A stretch of DNA of 6,050 bases from Verrucomicrobiales bacterium (GTDB taxonomy: Bacteria > Verrucomicrobiota > Verrucomicrobiia > Limisphaerales > UBA9464), in NCBI GenBank assembly GCA_003445095.1, contig DLVS01000454.1:1-6050 (forward strand), written 5' to 3'. Within the stretch, counting starts at the first letter, position 1. Each line of letters begins with the position of its first letter. Below are positions 1 through 6,050 of the stretch, piece by piece. The translations under genes and the position numbers were made by a program. The notes beneath the pieces were generated by a model that was not told where the DNA came from, did not search any database, and worked only from the letters and a program-made list of their open reading frames with translations.

Positions 1-1
1 C

Positions 2-544
2 CTCGACGGGCAGGCGCAATTGAATGGGCTGACGGGGCCGATGAATCCTGCTTCGTCCTCAACCCCGCAGCTCAGTCGCCCCACAGTCCCCTTAACCGCA
101 TCGCAACTCCAAGCGCTCCGGAGCTTTCTCGATCTGGCCGATGCCGCTCGCGAAAGCCTCTCGGCGGACTCATTCGCCAGGTTCAATGAACTCGCGCCCA
201 AAGTTCACGCCGCGGCCGGGGAATTGGCGACGGTGTTCGAAGGCTCGCCCGGATGGCAGACGCTCATTCGCAAGGTAGTTGGAGCGAGTCATCTCGATCC
301 GGCTCCCGACTTACCCGCCGCCCGGAAAGAATTTCTCCCGTTCAGCACCGCCGTGGTTGACTTCGCGAAATCGCTCCGTGGGCTTCACGAATTTCCCGAG
401 CTCAAGATTTATCAGTGTCCGATGAGCCAAAAGGCCTTCCCGGGCGCGCCTCCCCGAGCCTCATGGCTGCAACTGAAGGGCCCCATTCGCAATCCGTACT
501 TTGGCTCGGAGATGTTGGACTGCGGCACGGAGGTACCACCGTGA
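2..544 (+). CDS. CusB-type RND efflux periplasmic adaptor, C-terminal part with DUF3347-like domain (5' end outside window)
   Basis: The reading frame is open to the left edge, so this is the C-terminal 180 residues of a longer protein. A TTG at 20 and an ATG at 41 lie in frame but are internal. The first residues (LDGQAQLNG) match the end of the membrane-proximal domain of CusB/CzcB-family membrane-fusion proteins. A Pro/Ser/Thr-rich linker follows (about 41-110). A helical stretch with many Ala, Leu and Glu comes next (about 110-390). The end carries a compact motif: YQCPM (Cys codon at 416-418, Met at 422-424), then WLQ, NPYFGSEMLDCG (second Cys at 521-523). I recognise this as the signature of the DUF3347 domain, which occurs alone or fused to copper/silver efflux adaptors. 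The paired Cys and Met residues suggest soft-metal binding in the periplasm, which is inference. The adaptor would bridge the inner-membrane pump to an outer-membrane channel. Its stop overlaps the pump's start by 4 bp, indicating translational coupling. Confidence 0.85.
   Translation, partial: LDGQAQLNGLTGPMNPASSSTPQLSRPTVPLTASQLQALRSFLDLADAARESLSADSFARFNELAPKVHAAAGELATVFEGSPGWQTLIRKVVGASHLDPAPDLPAARKEFLPFSTAVVDFAKSLRGLHEFPELKIYQCPMSQKAFPGAPPRASWLQLKGPIRNPYFGSEMLDCGTEVPP
529..533 (+). promoter_or_regulatory. Ribosome binding site GGAGG deciding the GTG start of the pump gene
   Basis: A perfect GGAGG lies 7 nt before the GTG at 541, inside the last codons of the adaptor gene. The frame is open further upstream, with an ATG at 415, but that start would overlap the adaptor by 130 bp. 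It would also add about 42 residues that do not resemble RND proteins. The GTG start gives the usual N-terminus (short amphipathic stretch, then TM1) and a GTGA stop/start overlap. Confidence 0.85.
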
Positions 545-3500
545 TTCATCGTCTCATCGAATGGTCGCTCCGCAATCGTTTCCTGGTCCTGTGCGGTTCC
601 GTGCTGTTGTTCGCCTGGGGCTGGAAGGCGCTCGATTCAACACCCGTCGACGCCATTCCCGATCTCAGCGAGAACCAGGTCATTGTGTTTGCCGATTGGC
701 CGGGGCGCAGTCCGCAAGAGGTCGAGGACCAAGTCACATACCCGCTCTCGGCCAATCTCCAGGGCCTAGCCGGCGTCAAAACGGTCCGCGCCAATTCCAT
801 GTTTGGCTTTTCGTTGATCACCGTGATTTTCGAAGACCGAACGGACAACTACTTCGCGCGCGCGCGGGTGCTGGAGCGGTTGAATTATCTCACGCAGTTG
901 ATGCCTCGCGGGGTAACTCCGCAACTGGGGCCAGACGCCACCGGTCTGGGATGGGTCTATCAATACTATTTGGAAGTCGATCCCACCAAAGCGCCGAACG
1001 GAGGTTACGATCTCGGGCAGCTTCGGGCCTTACAGGATTGGTTTGTGCGCTACCAGTTGAACTCGGTGGCGGGAGTTGCCGAAGTCGCCAGCATCGGTGG
1101 TTTTGTGCGGGAGTACCAAATCGAAGTCAGTTCGCTGAAAATGCGGGACCTGGGAGTCACCCTTGAGGAAGTCGTCACCGCCGTCACCGCCAATAACCTG
1201 AATGTAGGCGGAAAGACGATTGACGAGAATGGCATGGAGTTTGTGGTGCGCGGCGTCGGGCTGATACGAAATACCACTGACCTCGAAAACATTGTGCTCA
1301 AGTCCGTCAACGGAACTCCCGTCTACCTAAGGCAAGTCGCGCAGATCCGGCTGGGCGGGGACTACCGTCGGGGCGCCTTGGACGTGGAAGGCCGCGAGGT
1401 CGTGGGAGGCATCGTCGTGATGCGCACCGGGGAAAATGCGATGGCCGTGATCGAGCGAGTCAAGGCGCGCCTTGCTCAACTGGCGCCCAGTCTGCCTCCG
1501 GGTGTGACGATTCGCCCGTTCTACGACCGCAGCGACCTGATCTCCCGCACGATCGCTACGCTCAGGGATGCGCTGGTCGAAGAGATCATCCTCGTGACGC
1601 TGGTTCACATCATCTTTCTGTTTCACTTTCGCAGCATTCTGATCGTCACGATTCCCTTGCCGTTCTCGATCCTGATTTCATTCATCCTGATGAATCAGTT
1701 TGGGATCTCGTCCAACATCATGTCCCTCGCGGGCATTGCGATCGCCATCGGCGTCTTGGTGGACGCTGGCATTGTGATGACGGAAAACGTGATCCGGCAT
1801 TGTGAACGGGCCGAAGAGCAAAAGCGTTCGGCGCTTGGTACGTCCACGGATCAGCCAGGAGCGAAATCAGCTGGGCGACTTACGCCGGCGGAAACAATGG
1901 CTTGCACCTTGACTGCGGCGCGGCAAGTCGGCCGGCCGATCTTCTTTGCGATGGCCATCATCATTCTGGCATTCCTGCCGGTGTTTGTATTGGGCGGACA
2001 AGAAGGCAAACTCTTTCGGCCGTTGGCCTTCACCAAGACGTTCGCCTGTCTCGGCGCGACATTCCTGGCGGTGACTTTAGTACCAGTGTTGTGTTCGCTG
2101 CTGGTTCGAGGCCCGTTTCACGCAGAGCACGACAACTGGGTTATGCGGGTCTTGCTGCGGATTTACGATCCGGCTCTGGACTGGGCGTTGCGTCATCCGC
2201 GACTGATTCTTTCGGCGGCAACTTTGCTCCTGATCGCGGCGTTGACGCTCGCCCTCGGTTTGCCTCGACCCGTTCGCGAACAAATAGCGCTGGCGGGCGC
2301 GCCCCCGAGAATAATCAAAGCCGTCTCGGGATTCGGGAAGGAATTCATGCCGACCTTGAACGAAGGCTCCCTGTTGTTCATGCCGGTTCTCTTGCCCTCC
2401 ACTTCGCTGACAGAAGTGAAGCGAATCATGGCTTGGCAGGACCAAGTCATCCGCCAGTTCCCGCAAGTCGAAAGCGTCGCGGGAAAGCTAGGGCGCGCCG
2501 AAACCGCTACCGATCCGGCACCGGTCGAAATGATTGAAACCACTATCATGCTCCACCCGGAATACCTCACCACCAACCGCACGGTGTTGGGCTTGTTGAA
2601 GATTCCATGGACGGTACGGAATCCCGTCTGGCCAGAAGGCATGACTCGAGAAAGGTTGGTCGGCGAGCTGTCGCACGCTCTCACCGCAGTACCGGGTTAC
2701 GTGCCAGGATTCCTCCAGCCGATCGAGAATCGCGTCCTCATGATCGCCACGGGCATCCGCGCTCAGTTGGGTGTCAAGGTTCTGGGCGACAATCTTGAGT
2801 CGCTGCAACAGCAGGCGTTCGCGGTGCAGCGCGTTCTTGAGACGGTGCGCGGGGCTGTGGGTGTTGCGCCGAGCCGGGTTCAGGGTAAACCGTATTTGGA
2901 AATCGAGGTCGATCGACCGGCGATGGCGCGCTACGGACTGAGTGCCGAAACGGTGCTGAACGCCGTCGAAGTCGGTATCGGCGGGCGGACCGTCGCGACG
3001 ACGATCGAGGGCCGTGAACGGTTCCCGATCCAAGTGCGCCTCGAACGCGACGAGCGCGATGATCTGGAGAAGCTAGGAGCAATCCTCGTGGCGGCGCCGA
3101 ACGGGATGCAGATTCCCCTAGGCCAAGTAGCGAAGATTCGGCGGACGACGGGACCGAACGAGATTGCCAGCGAAAACGGACGACTACGGGTGTTCGTTCA
3201 GGCCAACGTGCAAGGCCGCGACTTGGGAGGCTTCGTCGAAGAAGTTCGGCGTCGCATTACGGCGGAGATCGTTCCTCAACTTCCGAAAGGGATCACGATT
3301 GAATACAGCGGCCAATATGAAGAATTGCTCCGCGCGGAACGCACGCTTCGGATTATTGTGCCGGTGTCGTTGCTGATCATCTTCCTGCTCCTTTACGTCG
3401 TCTATCATTCGGCCAAAGAAGCGGCCCACGTGATCCTCGCAGTGCCATTTGCCTTAAGCGGCAGCGTATTTCTCCAAGCGTGGCTGGGGTATAACTTCAG

Positions 3501-3894
3501 CGTGGCTGTCTGGATTGGCTACATCTCCCTCTTCGGCATCGCCATTCAAACGGGTGTGGTGATGGTCGTGTACCTCGAAGAAGCGTTGGCCAAAAAGCGC
3601 TCTCATCGGGGGGGCGGGTTTTCCGCCGCGGATCTGGTGGAGGCCGTGAAGTCAGGTGCACGCCTTCGCCTACGTCCCAAAGTCATGACCGTCGCGACGA
3701 CCATTGCCAGCTTGCTCCCGATCATGTGGAGCACCCGCGCCGGAGCCGAAGTGATGAAGCCCATCGCCACGCCGGTGATCGGTGGGAGCATTAGCTCATT
3801 GATTCACATTCTGATTGTGACGCCCGTGATTTTCCTCTGGCTGCGGCAGCGAGAGCTTCGGAAGGGCAAAGGCGACTCCCTCGCCGATTCGTAG
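541..3894 (+). CDS. cusA: CusA-type Cu(I)/Ag(I) efflux RND permease (HME family)
   Basis: This is the inner-membrane, proton-driven pump of a tripartite metal exporter. From the GTG at 541 it is 1117 residues, somewhat longer than the roughly 1050 of E. coli CusA. The RND architecture is complete: TM1 (about 12-30), first periplasmic porter domain (about 31-340), TM2-TM6 (about 347-520), TM7 (about 551-576), second periplasmic domain (about 577-936) and TM8-TM12 (about 937-1092). Family motifs are the N-terminal DAIPDLSENQVI, VDAGIVMTEN in TM4 with proton-relay D408, GQEGKLFRPLAFTKT after TM5, and RPKVMT with K1047, equivalent to the relay lysine near TM11. M614 (LLFMP), M664 (PVEMIETT) and M734 (VLMIATG) line up with E. 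coli CusA M573, M623 and M672, which carry Cu(I)/Ag(I). This favours copper/silver over Zn/Co/Cd (CzcA). Extra segments relative to E. coli lie at about 428-450, 575-597 and 671-695. The gene is intact and coupled to the adaptor. The substrate is inferred from the ligands. Confidence 0.95.
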   Translation: MIHRLIEWSLRNRFLVLCGSVLLFAWGWKALDSTPVDAIPDLSENQVIVFADWPGRSPQEVEDQVTYPLSANLQGLAGVKTVRANSMFGFSLITVIFEDRTDNYFARARVLERLNYLTQLMPRGVTPQLGPDATGLGWVYQYYLEVDPTKAPNGGYDLGQLRALQDWFVRYQLNSVAGVAEVASIGGFVREYQIEVSSLKMRDLGVTLEEVVTAVTANNLNVGGKTIDENGMEFVVRGVGLIRNTTDLENIVLKSVNGTPVYLRQVAQIRLGGDYRRGALDVEGREVVGGIVVMRTGENAMAVIERVKARLAQLAPSLPPGVTIRPFYDRSDLISRTIATLRDALVEEIILVTLVHIIFLFHFRSILIVTIPLPFSILISFILMNQFGISSNIMSLAGIAIAIGVLVDAGIVMTENVIRHCERAEEQKRSALGTSTDQPGAKSAGRLTPAETMACTLTAARQVGRPIFFAMAIIILAFLPVFVLGGQEGKLFRPLAFTKTFACLGATFLAVTLVPVLCSLLVRGPFHAEHDNWVMRVLLRIYDPALDWALRHPRLILSAATLLLIAALTLALGLPRPVREQIALAGAPPRIIKAVSGFGKEFMPTLNEGSLLFMPVLLPSTSLTEVKRIMAWQDQVIRQFPQVESVAGKLGRAETATDPAPVEMIETTIMLHPEYLTTNRTVLGLLKIPWTVRNPVWPEGMTRERLVGELSHALTAVPGYVPGFLQPIENRVLMIATGIRAQLGVKVLGDNLESLQQQAFAVQRVLETVRGAVGVAPSRVQGKPYLEIEVDRPAMARYGLSAETVLNAVEVGIGGRTVATTIEGRERFPIQVRLERDERDDLEKLGAILVAAPNGMQIPLGQVAKIRRTTGPNEIASENGRLRVFVQANVQGRDLGGFVEEVRRRITAEIVPQLPKGITIEYSGQYEELLRAERTLRIIVPVSLLIIFLLLYVVYHSAKEAAHVILAVPFALSGSVFLQAWLGYNFSVAVWIGYISLFGIAIQTGVVMVVYLEEALAKKRSHRGGGFSAADLVEAVKSGARLRLRPKVMTVATTIASLLPIMWSTRAGAEVMKPIATPVIGGSISSLIHILIVTPVIFLWLRQRELRKGKGDSLADS

Positions 3895-3901
3895 TCCGGA
3901 G

Positions 3902-3946
3902 TGGTGGGGCGACGCTTTGCGGAGCCGTCCGCGTGTGGAGCCACCA
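3902..3946. repeat. Nested inverted repeat just after the pump gene (possible RNA 3'-end hairpin)
   Basis: The outer arms are TGGTGG (3902-3907) and CCACCA (3941-3946). An inner perfect stem, GCGGA (3919-3923) with TCCGC (3928-3932), encloses a 4-nt loop. It begins 8 nt past the pump's stop, a position suited to termination or mRNA 3'-end protection. No T-run follows, so it is not a canonical intrinsic terminator. A REP-like palindromic repeat is an equal alternative. Confidence 0.45.
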
Positions 3947-3954
3947 ACGGGTCT

Positions 3955-3974
3955 GGGCGAGTTTCACCTCGCCC
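3955..3974. repeat. Perfect 7-bp GC-rich hairpin, possible terminator without U-tract
   Basis: GGGCGAG (3955-3961) pairs perfectly with CTCGCCC (3968-3974) around a 6-nt loop. It lies 60 bp after the pump's stop and just downstream of the nested inverted repeat. Its stability would suit a transcript end in either direction for the convergent genes. No run of T follows on either strand. Confidence 0.5.
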
Positions 3975-4003
3975 TCATCTAACCCGCTGCGCGAGAGAAG
4001 AGG

Positions 4004-4017
4004 CTGCCGGGCGGCAG
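4004..4017. repeat. Short GC-rich inverted repeat
   Basis: CTGCC (4004-4008) pairs with GGCAG (4013-4017) around GGGC, immediately followed by GGGAAAATCCC (4017-4027), itself a small dyad. Together with the two hairpins to the left, this makes three inverted repeats within about 125 bp. It may be part of a compound repeat element, but its function is unknown. Confidence 0.35.
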
Positions 4018-4297
4018 GGAAAATCCCACCCGCCAAACGCGTCCCCCGTTCTCCTCCACGAAGAGGAAGTTCCCGAGCTCGACGAAATTGGATGGGGTCG
4101 TGCTGGAATACCTTGGAACTTCAGGCTCGGGTCGAAGCCTTGAGCCCAGAGCAGGGCTGAGGTTGTGCCAAGTCGTTCTCGGAGCCGCTGGCCGAACGTT
4201 TGGAGTGCTTGGCCCGACCCTCGCTGCTGCCGCGCGTCCCTAGAGTCAAGCATTCCCCTCACCGCAGCCGCGGTTGACCTTTTGTTAAATCGACCTG

Positions 4298-5014
4298 TTA
4301 GAGCCTGTTCACACCATCGCCTTTGCGGAGCACCGCCACGTAAGACAACACGGTCCGATTACCCAGGTGCGCAAACGGCAGCGCCACGTACTGCAACCCC
4401 AGGAACGCCGGATAAAGAACCAACGCCAGCCACCGACTCCAGCCGCCGCGGTCATGGAACATCGCTAGATTTCCTGTCAGCAACGTGACGATCGCCGCCA
4501 CCACGCCCCCGGTCCTCCAAAAACCCACGGGCGCGAGTCCGGCACTTTGAGCCAAACGTTCCACCGCGTGGTGGGTGTAGCGGAAATAGTCATGGGGTTC
4601 TTCGTGTAACGGAAACGTAAACGGCCACGACAGATAAATGTTTCCGCCCGGGCGAATGACGCGAGCCAACTCGCGTAGCGCTAATGCGGGTTCGGGATGA
4701 TGTTCCAAGACTTCGAAGGCCGCCGCGTGATCGTAGCTGCCGTCTTCAAACGGCAGGCGCCAATTCTGGGTGTAGTCCGAGGGAAAGGTGAAGTCGGGCT
4801 TTCCCGTCGAGAAATCCTTGTTGGCCGAAAAGCTGGGAAAATCAATCCCTTCATAACGCCCGAGGTCGGGAAACAAGTCGCGATGCGGCTTCTGACCGCA
4901 GCCGATATCGATCAACGACCCGCGGGCGGGAGCCGAGCGAACCGCCGCCTGAATCGCCTGCCGCAGCAAGTAGCGGGTCAGGAAGAACGGAGAGACCAGG
5001 GCGCGAGCACTCAT
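4298..5014 (-). CDS. Class I SAM-dependent methyltransferase (Methyltransf_11-like)
   Basis: From the ATG at 5014-5012 the protein is 238 residues. The Rossmann-type methyltransferase core is clear: motif I LIDIGCGQKP (34-43, SAM-binding glycines G38 and G40), an acidic residue at the end of strand 2 (YEGIDF, D58), LPFEDGSYDHAAAFEVLEH (87-105, motif III region), then LARVIRPGGNIYLSWPF. A following HEEPHDYFRYT segment is common in methyltransferases of cell-surface polysaccharide loci. The C-terminal 60-70 residues are strongly hydrophobic (VVAAIVTLL, ALVLYPAFLGLQYVALPF), suggesting membrane association. The frame stays open upstream to 5239. The longer forms would run into the divergent gene and add low-complexity Arg-rich sequence, so I prefer 5014; a GTG at 5023 is also possible. 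No strong ribosome binding site is seen. The substrate is unknown. It is convergent with the pump gene and divergent from the next methyltransferase. Confidence 0.85.
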   Translation of the reverse strand: MSARALVSPFFLTRYLLRQAIQAAVRSAPARGSLIDIGCGQKPHRDLFPDLGRYEGIDFPSFSANKDFSTGKPDFTFPSDYTQNWRLPFEDGSYDHAAAFEVLEHHPEPALALRELARVIRPGGNIYLSWPFTFPLHEEPHDYFRYTHHAVERLAQSAGLAPVGFWRTGGVVAAIVTLLTGNLAMFHDRGGWSRWLALVLYPAFLGLQYVALPFAHLGNRTVLSYVAVLRKGDGVNRL

Positions 5015-5156
5015 AGGTTTCACCCAGCGTGTCGGCTGCACCCGGATTGTGGAAGTACTACTGCCGCGTTGTTCACCGCAGGCCAGGATGGCGAGATTCC
5101 GAGTTTGCCGGAACTCCAGATTGGTTTTTGCGCGCCGCCCCGGCAGGTTCACGCCA
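5015..5156. promoter_or_regulatory. Divergent intergenic region between two methyltransferase genes
   Basis: These 142 bp separate the preferred starts of the minus-strand and plus-strand methyltransferases, so both promoters should lie here. I could not identify convincing -35/-10 pairs or an operator dyad. The plus-strand gene has a modest AGG (5145-5147) 9 nt before its ATG. Both frames remain open through the region, but the encoded residues do not look like methyltransferase N-termini. Confidence 0.45.
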
Positions 5157-5744
5157 ATGACGGAACCATCCGGGAATCCCGCCCACCCGCGGCGCCTGAA
5201 CGTGGGGTGCGGCCTCGATATCCGACCAGGCTGGGTCAACCTCGATATGGTGGACTACGGCGGGAACACACTCACCGATCTGAACAAGTATCCGTGGCCC
5301 TTTCCTGAATCGCATTTCGAGGAAATACTTTGTAGCCACGTGCTGGAGCACTTGGCCAACTTTAACGCGGCGATCACTGAAATTTGGCGCGTCGCCCAAC
5401 CAGGCGCACTGCTGGTGGTGCGGGTCCCGTTCTTTTTGAGCACGAAATACTATTCCGAGCCGGACCACCGGATTCCGTTCGGCATCCGTTCGTTTGATAA
5501 CTACGAGGACATCAGCGGCCGTCGCCTCCGGTTCTACGAAAAATGGAAGCTCGGCCATCGGACCAACTACGGCTCGCCGGCTCGCTTCCTAGTCGAAGAG
5601 AAGCGGTTCCACTTCTCCAACTTCGCTGCCCTTCGATGGCTCAATGGGCTTATCAATCTTGAACCCGTTGTGTACGAACGTTTCTTCGCGACCTGGCTCA
5701 CTCCCGAAGAAGTCTGGTTCCGACTCCGGGTGGTGAAGCATTGA
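5157..5744 (+). CDS. Small class I SAM-dependent methyltransferase
   Basis: From the ATG at 5157 the protein is 195 residues. Motif I is RLNVGCGLDIRPGWVNLDMV (13-32, glycines G17 and G19, acidic D30 ending strand 2). WPFPESHFEEILCSHVLEHL (47-66) supplies the post-strand-4 VLEH signature, and EIWRVAQPGALLVVRVPF the strand-5 region. A PDHRIPFGIRSF segment follows, of the kind seen in small methyltransferases near glycosyltransferase genes. I see no signal peptide or membrane segment, so it is probably cytoplasmic. The frame extends upstream to an ATG at 5049, but those 36 residues are Arg/Pro-rich and precede motif I by more than usual, so 5157 is preferred. Its stop lies 6 nt before the next start, implying an operon with the third methyltransferase. 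The substrate cannot be read from the sequence; a sugar or lipid-linked glycan is a guess from similar family contexts. Confidence 0.85.
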   Translation: MTEPSGNPAHPRRLNVGCGLDIRPGWVNLDMVDYGGNTLTDLNKYPWPFPESHFEEILCSHVLEHLANFNAAITEIWRVAQPGALLVVRVPFFLSTKYYSEPDHRIPFGIRSFDNYEDISGRRLRFYEKWKLGHRTNYGSPARFLVEEKRFHFSNFAALRWLNGLINLEPVVYERFFATWLTPEEVWFRLRVVKH

Positions 5745-5750
5745 GGCCGC

Positions 5751-6050
5751 ATGATCCTCCCCCAATTACTCTGGCGCTTCCTCCGTCATCGCGACGACGC
5801 GGAGTTTTATCGGCTGCAAGCGGTAGATGCGATCCGTTGGCTTCGTGCTCGGGGGATCTCATTCGGGCCCAGTATCGCTGCGCTCGACCTCGGCTGCGGG
5901 CACGGAATGTTCGGACACGAACTCGCTGCCTTGGGCTGCCGGGTCACTTTCGCCGACGAAGATAATTTCCTAATGCCGGAGCTCCAGTCGTCGTCTTTCC
6001 ATCGAATCAACCTCGACCACGACGAGTTTTCGGTTCTGGGCCAGTACGAC
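5751..6050 (+). CDS. Third class I SAM-dependent methyltransferase, N-terminal 100 residues (3' end outside window)
   Basis: The frame starts at ATG 5751, 6 nt after the previous stop, and stays open to the right edge. GAGG (5743-5746), overlapping the upstream stop codon, is a plausible though close ribosome binding site. After a basic, aromatic N-terminus (LLWRFLRHRDDAEFYRL) comes a canonical motif I, AALDLGCGHGMFG (43-54, glycines G48, G50 and G52), then CRVTFADED with an acidic residue ending strand 2 (D69). A GQYD at the edge fits the start of strand 4 (the usual 'FD' position). It differs in sequence from the two neighbouring methyltransferases, so it is not a recent tandem copy. Short spacing suggests co-transcription with the gene at 5157-5744. 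Substrate and full length are unknown. Confidence 0.8.
   Translation, partial: MILPQLLWRFLRHRDDAEFYRLQAVDAIRWLRARGISFGPSIAALDLGCGHGMFGHELAALGCRVTFADEDNFLMPELQSSSFHRINLDHDEFSVLGQYD

Larger units (their letters stand above)
3895..4297. other. Convergent intergenic spacer, 403 bp, no convincing gene
   Basis: The spacer lies between the pump's stop and the stop of the minus-strand methyltransferase. Several short frames are open on both strands, for example minus 3975-4262 and plus 3901-4143. None has a good ribosome binding site, a recognisable motif or a domain, and they contradict each other, as expected for GC-rich non-coding DNA. The left third holds three GC-rich inverted repeats, listed separately. 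The rest (about 4030-4297) shows only an 8-bp palindrome (CGAGCTCG, 4074-4081) and weak short repeats. The region could be a dispersed genomic repeat or decayed sequence, but one window cannot show that. Confidence 0.6.

Noticed and set aside
415..540. N-terminal extension of the pump frame beginning at ATG 415
   Set aside because: It would overlap the adaptor's conserved DUF3347-like motif by 130 bp in another frame and resembles no RND N-terminus. The GTG at 541 has a perfect GGAGG 7 nt upstream.
20..544. A standalone 174-residue protein starting at TTG 20
   Set aside because: The frame is open to the window edge, and the residues before 20 (LDGQAQ) continue the adaptor's membrane-proximal domain, so this is the tail of a longer gene.
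501..1166. Long open frame on the + strand inside the pump gene
   Set aside because: Arg/Ser-rich, without motifs, and fully inside the strongly supported pump gene; a GC-driven shadow. The same applies to + 1902-2537 and minus 2077-2466, 2193-2684 and 2488-3033.
3975..4262. Possible 95-residue minus-strand gene in the spacer
   Set aside because: No ribosome binding site, no recognisable domain, runs through the hairpin-rich region, and competing frames are equally open.
3895..4297. Insertion sequence or attachment site marking a genomic-island border between the efflux and methyltransferase genes
   Set aside because: No transposase remnant, no paired terminal inverted repeats with target duplication, and no tRNA gene. 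The change of topic alone is not evidence of an island.
4697..5308. Plus-strand open frame opposite the first methyltransferase
   Set aside because: Antisense to clear SAM-binding motifs and lacking any motif of its own.
5741..5965. Plus-strand 74-residue frame at the right end
   Set aside because: The frame from ATG 5751 encodes a textbook SAM-binding motif over the same bases; this one is its out-of-frame shadow.
1..6050. CRISPR array, tRNA/rRNA, riboswitch or toxin-antitoxin pair
   Set aside because: Read through on both strands; no regularly spaced repeats, cloverleaf or rRNA-like sequence, or small paired genes with recognisable motifs were seen.

Overview
The window reads as moderately GC-rich chromosomal DNA from a Gram-negative bacterium. 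The first 3.9 kb is the end of an envelope-spanning heavy-metal efflux operon, which requires an outer membrane. A periplasmic adaptor fused to a DUF3347-type C-terminal domain, an enlarged CusA, and clustered small SAM-methyltransferases would all fit the Verrucomicrobiota/Planctomycetota/Acidobacteriota range. I lean towards Verrucomicrobiota, but this is an inference from general family knowledge and no taxonomic marker is present.

Layout. (1) Positions 2-544, + strand: the 3' end of a CusB-type membrane-fusion (adaptor) protein carrying a C-terminal cysteine/methionine-rich DUF3347-like domain. (2) Positions 541-3894, + strand: a complete CusA-type RND pump of the heavy-metal efflux family. 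Its GTG start overlaps the adaptor's stop (GTGA), and a GGAGG ribosome binding site sits inside the adaptor's last codons. (3) Positions 3895-4297: about 400 bp of convergent spacer with no convincing gene. Its first 125 bp is packed with GC-rich hairpins. (4) Positions 4298-5014, - strand: a class I SAM-dependent methyltransferase with a hydrophobic C-terminal region. (5) Positions 5015-5156: a 142-bp divergent intergenic region. (6) Positions 5157-5744, + strand: a second, small SAM-methyltransferase. (7) Positions 5751 to the window edge, + strand: the N-terminal 100 residues of a third SAM-methyltransferase, 6 nt downstream of the second and probably in one operon with it.

How the parts work together. 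The adaptor and pump should form a proton-driven tripartite exporter with an outer-membrane channel lying outside the window. The three pump methionines used for Cu(I)/Ag(I) in E. coli CusA all have counterparts (M614, M664, M734), as does the TM4 proton-relay aspartate (D408). Copper/silver export is therefore much better supported than Zn/Co/Cd export. The DUF3347-like tail of the adaptor may play a metal-handling role comparable to that of the separate chaperone CusF, but this is inference. The methyltransferase group looks like the edge of an unrelated locus, possibly surface-polysaccharide or glycolipid modification. No substrate can be read from the sequence. I found no CRISPR array, transposase, RNA gene or clearly new defence system. 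The most notable features are the adaptor-domain fusion, the extra loops in the pump, the structured spacer and the three-methyltransferase cluster.
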